Source: Cohnella baijiui
Lineage (GTDB): Bacteria; Bacillota; Bacilli; Paenibacillales; Paenibacillaceae
Length of the DNA: 64,000 bases
NCBI RefSeq assembly: GCF_020731285.1
Contig: NZ_JAJFOW010000003.1
Location: forward strand, 62,001 to 126,000
Direction: 5' to 3'
Below are positions 33,278-42,272 of this stretch, piece by piece. The translations under genes and the position numbers were made by a program. Each line of letters begins with the position of its first letter. Position 1 is the stretch's first letter. The notes below the pieces were generated by a model. The model was not told the origin of the DNA. It was given only the letters and a program-made list of their open reading frames with translations, and did no database searches.

Positions 33278-36253
33278 TCAGCTGCAAATGACTTTGAGGT
33301 CAATACTGTAGGTATCCATTAAATACGATGCGGTTCCGCTTAAAATACGAAGCATATCGTCCGTAATACCTTGTGAATTGATACCTGGCTGTACAATTTT
33401 TATTTCAACTTTTACTGGGAAAACACGCATCTTATTTTTAATCTCTCGAAGTTTTTGCAAATTACCAATTTCAAACCTAGTTCCACCTGATCGTGCACGA
33501 GAAGATTCGCGTTTCATAAGGCGATCAATAATTGAGGCGGGTTCTTGGCACCATTTAACAGATTTTTCAGCTTGTCCACAGACTTCATACAAATCTGCAA
33601 CTCGCGCTCCAGGATTTTCACCATGTGCATATTTACAGTGGTAAAATTGAATGGTTATTTTTCCAGCCTCATCGATAATACTTACAATATCTGCAACTTC
33701 ACCTGCACCGTCATCATCAAATATCACACAATATTTATTGGAGGAGACCAATTTCTGAATAGTGTGATATTGAATGCTCTGTATATCACGTTGTATACCT
33801 TGAGATTCTTTCTGGAGATCTACATTGCTCCAATCCCATGATATTATTCGTTCTTTATTGAATACTGGTGGCGCCGAGGTCATTCTTACAATGAGATTTC
33901 CTTCTAACATTGATTGATCAACAAACTTTATGCGAGGTGGGAATTCATTGAAAAATTCTGTCATCCGGTATTCGCGTTTACTCCTTTTGAGTATCAATCC
34001 TGTTGGTTTTATAGCTTTAAATTCAAATTCTCTGTTCGATATTTGAAGCTCGTATTCCTCGCAAACATAATCGTTTCCGATAGTGAATCGGATCGGATCG
34101 GTCTCACTATGATCTGAAAGTCTGATCTCCAAATCATAAATTGAATAAGTGTTTGGACCATGCTTGATAAGAAAACTGCTGTCATTAATCAAATCCATGT
34201 CAATAGGCCATTCTATTCCGTAAGGAACAGATGTTGGACGGTCATTGATGATCTCAGGTACTAATGCGCCTTCAAATATCTTAGAGGTGTTGATTTTTTC
34301 ATTTTGTAGACGAGCAGCTATCTCATTACACCAGTTCAACCAATAATCCATGCTCTCAACCCACTTAGACCAGATACGACCTTTGTAAGAACAACCAATA
34401 CTTATCTTGCCGTTTCCACTATATCCAGCTCCAAATAAATTGGATTTGTACGAGGTTTCTTTTTGTGATTCAGTAATACCAATGCCTATATCAATCCCTG
34501 CAAACATTCGGTATCGAATGGGACCGTCGATTGCTGACTTAAGTCCGACAGTACCCAACATTAAACGCTTGATCCCATGCAAACACCGAAACACTGTTTC
34601 TCCGCGAATTTTATCGTGTTGGGAAAATAGCACATCTGCTAGGGTATCTGAAATGCTCTTATTCGTACTGTTTATAAAGAACATATTTATTTTGGGATTC
34701 CAATAGACTAAATGCAAATGCCAGTTAGTATCACTAATTCCTTTGAAAGAGGTCCAGTCAATATTTGAATCCTGTTTTTCAACAATGACTATAATTCCAG
34801 TTTCATTATTTATTGTGAAGAAGCAATTATCAGGGTCAAACACATTATAAATTCCATCTGGATTCCAACTTTTCTCTTTGTTATTGTATGCTATCATACT
34901 AATCTTAGGTCGTAATTGTTGTATAGTCATGCCATGTAGTGAAGAAACATTAAATCCTTCTGCAAGTTCTTGAAGGGATAATTCTTTGTTAATTTCTCGA
35001 TTAGCCAAAACATGAAGTAATACATTCCAGTCGGAATCCTGGGAGTACAGTTCTCGGAGTGATTCATTGAGTTCATCATTCGCTATATTTGTAATGACTG
35101 TTGCCGTACCAAGCCCTTTTTTGGACCTTGCAAATCGTCCGATAAATTGCAGCGTTATAGGCAATGATTTGTACTTATCATGTACGGCAGCTATTTTGAG
35201 GCTAGGTATGTCAATGCCTTCTCCAAACATATCGACACAAACAACAACTCTTGCGTCTCCATTTTTAAGTGCGGTCATTGAAACTGCTCTATCAGTTGGT
35301 GGAATATCGCTATGTACTAACACTGGATTGTACTGTGAAAAGTAAGGGTGATATATCTTTTTATATAAACGATCTGCTGAACGCTTGTCTTTTGCACGGA
35401 CAAGAATGACGTGATTATATCCAGCTTCTAGATCTTTTTCAAGTTGGTTTACTGCAGCCGTAGCAATAGCCAAGTCTCCTTTTTCTTCGTCAAATTCAAG
35501 GATGGGAAGAAAATTGATCTCTTGAAAATACCCCTGTTCTTGAGCCATGGATAGTGGGAAATTGTAAATTATTCTTCCATCAACCTTCTTCCCATCATTT
35601 CTAAAAGGCGTTGCTGTGAACTGCAAGCATTTTACTTTTCTCAATTTGTATTTTACAGATGCCCACGTATTGGCTGCGATATGATGCGCCTCATCAACGA
35701 TTAGTGTATCGCAAGTATTCCGTATTGCCTCCAAATAATTATCAGGAAATCTTTGCAATAGTGCCATTGTTGTTACTACAACATTTGATTTATTAAGAAT
35801 TGTCTGAAGATCAGAAAGCTCTTTTGGAGTTCTAAGTAGTGTTGTCACGGCAGGCTTCAATGCAATGTCATTAATGACACCAATATCTTGTAATATTCCA
35901 AAAGTCATAAATTTTTCAGCAGTTTGCTTTCTTAATAAGTTACTTGGCACAACAATCAAAGTTCGATCTATCATTTCCGATACAACAGTTGCAATCATTG
36001 TCTCTGTTTTGCCTGTGCCTGTTGGCATAACGACAGTAGCATGCTCACTCGATACAGTCCAGTGTGCTTTTATTGAACATAAAGCACCAAGTTGTGCAGG
36101 ACGAAGTCCAGTAGTTCCTTCGTCTGGTGCTACAAGCGATAAAACACCACGCCAAGAGGAGGCAACACGACTAACGTCTATAAGTTCATCTTCTGGTGTC
36201 GATTGGACTTGCAAAATTTGATTGTTCCCAGCTACATGGCTGACAATATTCAT
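33278..36253 (-). CDS. SF2 helicase with C-terminal nuclease-like region
   Basis: A 991-residue superfamily 2 helicase. Motif I VMPTGTGKTETMIATV (about 78-93), motif II IVDEAHHIAA, motif III FTATPFRNDG, and motifs IV-VI in VVCVDMFGEGIDIPSLKIA and LQFIGRFARSKKG. After about residue 420 comes an unknown middle part; near 830-900, DDDGAGEVADIV, then ITIQFYHCKYA and DLYEVCGQAEKSVKW look like a variant PD-(D/E)XK core (Asp ... H-C-K). I chose ATG 36253 (MNIVSHVAG) since AAGGGAG lies 8 bases before it. Solitary helicase-nuclease proteins of this kind are likely restriction or defence enzymes; the helicase call is firm, the nuclease part tentative. Confidence 0.85.
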   Translation of the reverse strand: MNIVSHVAGNNQILQVQSTPEDELIDVSRVASSWRGVLSLVAPDEGTTGLRPAQLGALCSIKAHWTVSSEHATVVMPTGTGKTETMIATVVSEMIDRTLIVVPSNLLRKQTAEKFMTFGILQDIGVINDIALKPAVTTLLRTPKELSDLQTILNKSNVVVTTMALLQRFPDNYLEAIRNTCDTLIVDEAHHIAANTWASVKYKLRKVKCLQFTATPFRNDGKKVDGRIIYNFPLSMAQEQGYFQEINFLPILEFDEEKGDLAIATAAVNQLEKDLEAGYNHVILVRAKDKRSADRLYKKIYHPYFSQYNPVLVHSDIPPTDRAVSMTALKNGDARVVVCVDMFGEGIDIPSLKIAAVHDKYKSLPITLQFIGRFARSKKGLGTATVITNIANDELNESLRELYSQDSDWNVLLHVLANREINKELSLQELAEGFNVSSLHGMTIQQLRPKISMIAYNNKEKSWNPDGIYNVFDPDNCFFTINNETGIIVIVEKQDSNIDWTSFKGISDTNWHLHLVYWNPKINMFFINSTNKSISDTLADVLFSQHDKIRGETVFRCLHGIKRLMLGTVGLKSAIDGPIRYRMFAGIDIGIGITESQKETSYKSNLFGAGYSGNGKISIGCSYKGRIWSKWVESMDYWLNWCNEIAARLQNEKINTSKIFEGALVPEIINDRPTSVPYGIEWPIDMDLINDSSFLIKHGPNTYSIYDLEIRLSDHSETDPIRFTIGNDYVCEEYELQISNREFEFKAIKPTGLILKRSKREYRMTEFFNEFPPRIKFVDQSMLEGNLIVRMTSAPPVFNKERIISWDWSNVDLQKESQGIQRDIQSIQYHTIQKLVSSNKYCVIFDDDGAGEVADIVSIIDEAGKITIQFYHCKYAHGENPGARVADLYEVCGQAEKSVKWCQEPASIIDRLMKRESSRARSGGTRFEIGNLQKLREIKNKMRVFPVKVEIKIVQPGINSQGITDDMLRILSGTASYLMDTYSIDLKVICS

Positions 36254-36442
36254 ATAATCAGCTCCCTTAAAAGCCAATATGATGATAGTTCAAATATAGA
36301 TGAACAGAATCGAACGAGTAATTTTAATTAATTATCTATATTATACCATTTCTAAGGCATCACGAAGTAAGAGAGAGATTTAATATAAATTCGTTGAAAA
36401 GTACACACTGTTTACCTTTTCTAGGTATTAGTTTAAATAAAG

Positions 36443-36708
36443 TCAAGCGTAGCCCCACTGACAAGGAGTGAGGCATGTCTCCATGTCCCAGACAATACAT
36501 GTGGAGTGCTGTGCGTTGATAGTTAGAAGTAAAGAATAAGCAGAGGGGTTCGAAAATCTGTAAAAGATTCTCGGACTCCCATCTGCTTTTATTTCAATAC
36601 GGTCTATAACTTTATGAAGCAATTCTGGAGTAAGTTCCTTGAATGAAATGAAGTTTTCAAGGTCCTTTTTTAGTTCTTTGAAGGCTAAAGTGTTATCACT
36701 TCTTGAAG
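36443..36708 (-). pseudogene. 3' remnant of a TndX/TnpX-type serine recombinase
   Basis: The minus strand reads FKELKKDLENFISFKELTPE, then LLHKVIDRIEIKADGSPRIF and YRFSNPSA, the DUF4368 C-terminus of TndX-like large serine recombinases, and ends at 36443 after a Cys-containing tail. The catalytic domain is missing; DNA beyond 36708 is in other frames. The 45-bp repeat B lies in this tail. A hairpin in the same DNA (AGCAGA... TCTGCTTTT, 36539-36592) can also act as a plus-strand terminator. Confidence 0.7.
36465..36509 (+). repeat. 45-bp imperfect direct repeat, copy B (candidate att site)
   Basis: GGAGTGAGGCATGTCTCC ... ACATGTGGAGTGC, same orientation as copy A at 28540. It lies in the 3' tail of the recombinase remnant. 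Together the copies frame 7.9 kb of cargo 2. Confidence 0.6.
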
Positions 36709-36934
36709 TGATTTTTCGAGTAGATGCTTCTTTTGTAAGATTTCATCGGTTTCTTCGTTTATGGAAACGTATTCGTCATATTCATTTTTTGGCACCTATA
36801 CCATGGATACAATGCTTGCTTTTAACGCATACATCGCCCAGATCAAGGTCGTTAATAATAGGGTCTGCATAGTCCTCAATATATAATTTTTGCTGACCTA
36901 AAGGCTTTTCCAACAGGAACGAATATACTGAACA

Positions 36935-37129
36935 TTGATAAATACGAAGATTATAAATAGTGACTGCGAACTAATACTGCTGATTGTTGATTCTAGCTAT
37001 ACATCAATTTACTGTAAAGATGTCGAAACCCTGAATCAATTACACACTAATGCGAAGATGGTTAACGTCGATTCATTAGCATATATTACAGATGATAATG
37101 ACTTCAGAAAGACATTAAAAGTTAGATGA
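36935..37129 (+). pseudogene. DUF2691-like fragment
   Basis: The frame contains DCELILLIVDSSYTSIYCKD and AYITDDNDFRKTLKV, which resemble the C-terminal half of DUF2691 proteins of Bacilli. The N-terminal half is absent. It is one of several fossils in the stretch 36.6-37.7 kb. Confidence 0.45.
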
Positions 37130-37223
37130 ACTCCACAGACGAATGTGTGATCGCAAACCACTGCACAAACAGACAGGGATTTACTAGCGTTAAGATAAAT
37201 TTTCAGGAGGAGGTTAATTGTTT

Positions 37224-37635
37224 ATGGAAGCCTAGGTTCCATATGAGAAAGTTCGAAAATCCCCTCCTGATTTCAGAGTAAGGTATAGGTTGTATTCCGA
37301 AGAAGAGGGCGGGAGAAAAAATCCCACGTTTCAGGGCCTGCGTTGTGATTTTTCATATGACGGAGACGACATTCAAAAGACGGGAATATTTGCTATTCAT
37401 CCTGAGTTTGAAGATGAGTTCGGAAACATTATTCTCGACAAAAGTATTCCTGTGCCAAAACAAGGTACTGCATGCATGTGGATACTTTAGCCTCCGCTTT
37501 TTTTATAAATCAGATATAATTTCGGAAAGTAGCGAATTGTATATAGTTAGGAAGACGAATGAACCGCAAGCCCCGTATGAAGTTTTTAATCCAGGGGTGG
37601 ATGTGTTTTCAGAGTACGTTGATTCGGCATCATAA
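37224..37635 (+). pseudogene. EF-Tu-like domain small protein, broken
   Basis: The frame after an in-frame TAG at 37233 reads DFRVRYRLYSEEEGGRKNP, then GLRCDFSYDGDDI and GIFAIHPEFEDEFG, resembling small EF-Tu beta-barrel-like proteins of Bacilli (PDFRVRYRLY..EEGGR pattern). It ends early at 37488; downstream text continues in another frame to 37635. At least one stop and one frameshift are present. Confidence 0.45.
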
Positions 37636-37749
37636 ACAAAGTTGTTTGTTTCGAGACAAACCAGATTATGATGAAGACACAAACCAGTTAACGGGATACT
37701 CCAAAAGTTATAGTATAATATGTTGCTTAAAGCACATTTTCGCAAAATG

Positions 37750-37799
37750 AAGGGGTGTCCCATAAGTCATGATAATGACGATGGGACACCCCTTTTTAT
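37750..37799. terminator. bidirectional terminator
   Basis: AAGGGGTGTCCCAT (37750-37763) and ATGGGACACCCCTT (37781-37794) are perfect 14-bp complements followed by TTTAT. It ends the SDR gene on the minus strand and shields it from the fossil zone. Confidence 0.85.
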
Positions 37800-37837
37800 C
37801 CGGGCTAAACAGCAGTCTGCACATTAAATGTTCTTTC

Positions 37838-38593
37838 TTAAAGCAAATGTCCGCCAGACACTTCAATGTCCTGGGCTGTAACCCAGCCGAAATCATCGGA
37901 CAATAAGTTCACAATGACCTTCGCCATATCTTCGGGTTGGCCGATTCTGCCAAATACAGATTGCTCAGCCAGCGGCTTAATGAATTCGGGATGTTTATCG
38001 AATACTCCGTCGCCAAAATTGCTGTGCGTAGGACCGGGCGAAACTGCGTTGACCCGAATTTGGCGAGGTGCAAGTTCTTTGGCGATGTAGCGAGTCCAAG
38101 TTGAGAATGCTGCTTTTAACGAGCCGTAAACGGAGTAGCCTGGAAATGATTGGTTTTTGGATGAGCTCGTGGTATTTACAATAGCTCCAGCATCCTTCAT
38201 GAATCCGACAAGTTGTTGTGTTAAAAAAATCGGTCCTTTGAAGTTCGTATTAAGAATCATGTCGAAGTATTCTTCGCTCATCTCAGTGAACATCATTGGC
38301 CCACCGACACCGCCATTATTAACTAAGTAATCGAAAGTCGTTCTGTTCCAAATGTCTTGGAGGCTCTTTTTCACTTCTAGAACAAAACCTTCGAATGTTG
38401 ATATTCGAGTCAGATCCAGCTTCAGTGCAATTGCCCGAACGCCTTTATTCTTCTCAATTTCCTTAACGACGGCTTCTGCCCGGTCCTTATAGGAATTGTA
38501 TGTGAGAATGACGCTAATTCCGCGCTTGCCAAGCTCAAGCGCCGTCGCTTTTCCAATGCCATTACTGCCACCTGTTACGATCGCAATTTTCAT
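37838..38593 (-). CDS. SDR family oxidoreductase
   Basis: A 251-residue short-chain dehydrogenase. The NAD(P) site is VTGGSNGIGKATALELG near the N-terminus, NNGG follows at about 88-91, the catalytic Ser lies in IVNTTSSSKN, Tyr-x3-Lys in YSVYGSLKAA, and VSPGPTHSNFG closes the site. The ATG at 38593 has AAGGAGG 9 bases upstream, preferred over a start 48 bases earlier. It diverges from an AraC regulator gene, the usual arrangement of such enzymes with their activator. Substrate unknown. Confidence 0.92.
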   Translation of the reverse strand: MKIAIVTGGSNGIGKATALELGKRGISVILTYNSYKDRAEAVVKEIEKNKGVRAIALKLDLTRISTFEGFVLEVKKSLQDIWNRTTFDYLVNNGGVGGPMMFTEMSEEYFDMILNTNFKGPIFLTQQLVGFMKDAGAIVNTTSSSKNQSFPGYSVYGSLKAAFSTWTRYIAKELAPRQIRVNAVSPGPTHSNFGDGVFDKHPEFIKPLAEQSVFGRIGQPEDMAKVIVNLLSDDFGWVTAQDIEVSGGHLL

Positions 38594-38810
38594 AAGATCC
38601 TCCTTATTTTGTGTTCGATCTGGCTTCAATTTTAGTCGCATCTGTGGAAATAATATAGATCTAAAAATGCCTTTTGATTGCCTAAAAACACCACGTTACT
38701 TTCGATCAACCCGGATTATTCTTTATATTTATCATTATAAAGAGCCTAAAAATGCCGAAGTAATTCAGAGTTGTGTTGAGGGATAAGAAGTCGCGTGATA
38801 AAATAAGCGC

Positions 38811-39698
38811 ATGAATAACGTCCTTGATGAAATTATTGATCTAATGAAAGGCGCAGGTACTAGACAGATTGAAACCGGAGTACCGGGGCTAAGTATGATT
38901 AAGGGAGACATCCCCACTCATCAACTCGCAGCGCTCTACGAGCCGATGATTGGTCTTACGGTTCAAGGAACAAAGATTCTTTCAATCGGGGAGCGTAGCA
39001 CTGACCTGGAAGGGCCATCATATTACGTGTTACCGGTGCATGTTCCTGCAACGGCGAGTGTACATCCAGACCGTGATGGCCGTCCTTACATGTCCCTTGG
39101 TCTCAAGTTGAATCAGAATGTTCTTCAGAGTTTATTAAGAGATCTTCCTGAAAATCTGTTACCGACTGCTTCCGAGCATTTCGCAGCTTGTGAAATGGAC
39201 AATGAATTTATGGAGGCATGGCTGCGCTTATTGCGATTATCGAAATCATCAAGAGATATTCCAGCTCTTGCACCAGCTTATGAGCGCGAAATCCTATATC
39301 GCGTTCTGATGGGACCACAAGGATGGTATCTGAGGCAATTCGGTCTGCGGGAAAGTAATTTATCCAAAATTTCCGAGGTTGTAAAATGGTTTCGCGATAA
39401 TTTTATGAGGCCAATAGACATTGGCGAGATGGCAACAAAATCCGGTATGGCTATAAATACCTTTCACCGTCAGTTTAAAAGGGCAACGGGTTTAAGTCCG
39501 ATTCAATTTCAAAAGCAATTAAGGCTTTTGGAGGCTAGAAACCTCATTGCATTTGAGGGCTATCCAGTAGCAAGTGCCGCATATCATGTTGGCTATCAAA
39601 GTCCCTCACAATTTAATCGAGAGTACTCTCGATTCTTCGGTTCATCTCCAGCTCGGGATACTGAGAACCTAAGAAGAATCGAAAGCACAAGGGATTAG
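38811..39698 (+). CDS. AraC family regulator (AraC_N type)
   Basis: A 295-residue regulator with an N-terminal AraC_N cupin-like domain (SMIKGDIPTHQLAALYEPMI, VHVPATASV) and two C-terminal helix-turn-helix units (DIGEMATKSGMAINTFHRQF; VASAAYHVGYQSPSQFNREY). This subfamily usually activates a divergent oxidoreductase gene, here the SDR gene. The 217-bp gap between them holds both promoters. Confidence 0.92.
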   Translation: MNNVLDEIIDLMKGAGTRQIETGVPGLSMIKGDIPTHQLAALYEPMIGLTVQGTKILSIGERSTDLEGPSYYVLPVHVPATASVHPDRDGRPYMSLGLKLNQNVLQSLLRDLPENLLPTASEHFAACEMDNEFMEAWLRLLRLSKSSRDIPALAPAYEREILYRVLMGPQGWYLRQFGLRESNLSKISEVVKWFRDNFMRPIDIGEMATKSGMAINTFHRQFKRATGLSPIQFQKQLRLLEARNLIAFEGYPVASAAYHVGYQSPSQFNREYSRFFGSSPARDTENLRRIESTRD

Positions 39699-39736
39699 AT
39701 AGTTAGAAATTTTTGGACGATATGAAACGATGGAAT

Positions 39737-39765
39737 GACGTCGAATAATCGGCGTCTTTTTCGTT
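39737..39765 (+). terminator. rho-independent terminator
   Basis: GACGTCGA-ataa-TCGGCGTC stem (one mismatch) followed by TTTTTCGTTTT, after the AraC gene. Confidence 0.7.
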
Positions 39766-39847
39766 TTATTCAAAGGCAATCAAGAAGGGCTGCATGGAGG
39801 ATGGGAAAATTGGTGCAAGAAAATTACAGGACTCTATCGACAAAATT

Positions 39848-39894
39848 ATTCTACTCCAGTAGAATGTTAATATGTGATTCTACAGCAGTAGAAT
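39848..39894. promoter_or_regulatory. two BlaI-type operator palindromes
   Basis: ATTCTACTCCAGTAGAAT (39848-39865) and ATTCTACAGCAGTAGAAT (39877-39894) are near-perfect palindromes with a TAC/GTA core like BlaI/MecI boxes, 29 bases apart centre to centre. They lie directly before the BlaI-like gene and should mediate its autorepression. Confidence 0.8.
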
Positions 39895-39922
39895 AAATAT
39901 GAACGAGGTGGTTCATTTGGTT

Positions 39923-40276
39923 ATGAAGCTTTTCGATAGCGAGCTTCATATTATGGAAATCTTGTGGAAAGAAGGCGATACCCCCGCAAAGAGAATTGCA
40001 GAAATTACAAAAGAAAAAGTAGGTTGGAGTAAGACTACAACTTATACCATTATCAAAAGATGCCTTGATAAAGGGGCGATCGAGCGACGGGAACCTAATT
40101 TCGTTTGCCATGCGCTTGTTACACGAGAGCAAGCGCAAGAACACGAAACAACAGAGTTGATTAATAAAATGTATGATGGCGCCCCCGACAGACTGATTGC
40201 TTCACTGTTGGGACAGAAACGACTGTCGACAGAAGAAATTAGCCGCTTGAAACGTCTTATCGACAGCATGGAATGA
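39923..40276 (+). CDS. BlaI/MecI family repressor
   Basis: A 117-residue winged-helix repressor (MKLFDSELHIMEILWKEGD, then VGWSKTTTYTIIKRCLDKGA) that is normally cleaved by its partner membrane protease. I start it at ATG 39923, the family's usual N-terminus, with GAGGTGG upstream; an ATG at 39899 lacks a binding site and touches the operator. The BlaR-like gene follows after 9 bases. Confidence 0.9.
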   Translation: MKLFDSELHIMEILWKEGDTPAKRIAEITKEKVGWSKTTTYTIIKRCLDKGAIERREPNFVCHALVTREQAQEHETTELINKMYDGAPDRLIASLLGQKRLSTEEISRLKRLIDSME

Positions 40277-40285
40277 GGTGAGGGA

Positions 40286-41962
40286 ATGCCGTTACTTCAA
40301 ATAAGTATCTCGGCTTCCGTCTTTATTCTTGCCGTTATTTTCTTACGTTCTTTGCTTATTCACAAGCTGCCCAAAATGACCTTTATGTTTCTTTGGGGTG
40401 TTGCATTAATTCAATTGCTTGTACCTGTTTCAGTTCAATCGCCATTTAGCATTTTTACGGCAGCGGAACATTTAAGCAGAATGTTTACAGCGCCAAAATT
40501 GATTCCCACGCCAGAAAGTTCAACATCAATTAATGGAACTACGGTAATCATGCCACCAATTACAGAGCATGTGACCGCGCCGATTGTACCATTGAAGACG
40601 GCTTCACAAATATCGCCTATTGTATGGGTGTGGTTAGTTGGTTCCACGTTGTGTGCTTTATTTTTTATCATTCCGCATGTAAGGTATCGCAAAATCTACA
40701 AAATGGCTGTGCCTATTAGAAACGATTTTATAAGAAAATGGCAGCATTCCAATTTGTTATGGCGAGATGTTCAAATCAGGCAACTAGATCATATTTCAAC
40801 TCCGCTTACATACGGTATTTTTCGGCCTGTTGTACTCTTGCCGAAAAATTTAGACTATGACGAGGAGAAACAACTTGCGCTTATCCTGACCCACGAATTT
40901 ACGCACATCAAGCGATTCGATACACTCAAAAAATGGATTCTTGCCGCTAGCGTATGCGTCCATTGGTTCAATCCTTTTGTATGGGTCATGTATATCCTTG
41001 CCAACCGCGATATCGAGCTATTCTGTGATGAAACAGTCATACGAAAATTTGGGGAAAACACGAAACCTGCTTATGCTAGGGCACTTGTACGTTTGGAAGA
41101 GAAGAAAAGCGGTTTGTCGCCGATGATTAGCAGCTTTTCCAAAAACGCGACCGAAGAAAGGATTATATCGATCATGAAAACCAAGAAAATCACGATCGCC
41201 ACGACGTTGCTCGCTATTGGGCTTGTAGCCAGTGTTGTTATCATCTTTGCGACTTCTGCATTGGACAAAACGGAAGCTTCTACGGGTGTCGACAATCCTA
41301 CAGCCGAACCTTCATCCGAAGCAGTGCCCGCATTATTTCAAGGTGCCATCACTACCGAAATTGTGCCCGCATTATCTCAAGGTGCCACCATTACAGATTT
41401 AATGCCGCACGATTTAACATTCAACAAGAAATATGATGTACCGAAGTTGATAGACAGCCTTATGGATTCAAAGTATCGTGCAGTTTATATGGACAACGAA
41501 ATATATCTTCGTGTCATGATGGATAACACAATACAGATAAGCAAAGATAATGGCGCGGTTTGGAAAAAATATGATACAGATGAAATCGATGCAAAAGAAT
41601 TTGCAAAATGGCTGCTGATAAATGATCCGATTCCGGGCTATTCAATGAAAGAAGTTCAGAGTCGCTTGGCAAACGGGGCAGAAGTAAAACATTTAGTGTT
41701 TGAAAATGTAAAGGAGATGTATTTCATAATCGACAGGAACGGCGTACAGATTGAACTTGTACAGCCTAAAAAAATATCTTCTGTTCTGATCGACGGTCAA
41801 AGAATGATGATTACTTCCGCTATATCAGCCCAGATGCTGAAATCATTTTATGACTTGTTAGTATCGAACAATATACTTTCGGAAACTCATGCAAAACAAG
41901 ATTATTCGGAAAGAATGAAGTATCTTGAAAAAAATCTCCCTAACTTTATCGTGTCGAAATAA
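40286..41962 (+). CDS. BlaR1/MecR1-type M56 metallopeptidase sensor
   Basis: A 558-residue membrane protein. Helices near the N-terminus lead to the M56 zinc protease site HEFTHIKRFD (His-Glu-x2-His, about 200-205) with FCDETVIRKFG supplying the third ligand; another helix is at about 300. The last 240 residues lie outside the cell. This part is not the penicillin-binding sensor of BlaR1: I see no SxxK-type transpeptidase layout. It carries a small internal repeat (VPALFQGAI / VPALSQGAT) and an unknown sensing domain. It should cleave the BlaI-like repressor when stimulated. Confidence 0.85.
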   Translation: MPLLQISISASVFILAVIFLRSLLIHKLPKMTFMFLWGVALIQLLVPVSVQSPFSIFTAAEHLSRMFTAPKLIPTPESSTSINGTTVIMPPITEHVTAPIVPLKTASQISPIVWVWLVGSTLCALFFIIPHVRYRKIYKMAVPIRNDFIRKWQHSNLLWRDVQIRQLDHISTPLTYGIFRPVVLLPKNLDYDEEKQLALILTHEFTHIKRFDTLKKWILAASVCVHWFNPFVWVMYILANRDIELFCDETVIRKFGENTKPAYARALVRLEEKKSGLSPMISSFSKNATEERIISIMKTKKITIATTLLAIGLVASVVIIFATSALDKTEASTGVDNPTAEPSSEAVPALFQGAITTEIVPALSQGATITDLMPHDLTFNKKYDVPKLIDSLMDSKYRAVYMDNEIYLRVMMDNTIQISKDNGAVWKKYDTDEIDAKEFAKWLLINDPIPGYSMKEVQSRLANGAEVKHLVFENVKEMYFIIDRNGVQIELVQPKKISSVLIDGQRMMITSAISAQMLKSFYDLLVSNNILSETHAKQDYSERMKYLEKNLPNFIVSK

Positions 41963-42100
41963 AGGTGGGTTGCCGTCCTTTATGAAGAACCAATCGGCGT
42001 CGGTCTAAATGATCGGCGTCTATTCATTTTTGAAAACTTGAAATTCAAACGTAATCGCGAAGGGGTACATCGAAACGGATAAAGTTATCATGATAAGCAG

Positions 42101-42131
42101 GCTCGATCAATAGCCCGATCGAGCTTTTTTT
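42101..42131 (+). terminator. rho-independent terminator
   Basis: GCTCGATC (42101-42108) and GATCGAGC (42117-42124) form a perfect stem followed by TTTTTTT. It ends the BlaI/BlaR operon. Confidence 0.88.
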
Positions 42132-42272
42132 GCATGTTTCATCGAGTTGTCAAAAAGAATTGTTCCATTGTTGAACGATTAAGGGAGAAGATGTGACCGC
42201 GATTGAACTGCTGAAGGACAGAGATATAATCAACTCAAATTACAAATCGCTTTGGAAGGGGGGCAGTAAGGA

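Noticed and set aside
33278..36253. Hachiman system
   Set aside because: A large helicase is present, but no DUF1837 (HamA) partner gene lies next to it.
42140..42180. Rex operator before cydA
   Set aside because: TTGTTC ... GAACGA is only a weak partial palindrome and does not match TTGTGAA-n6-TTCACAA.
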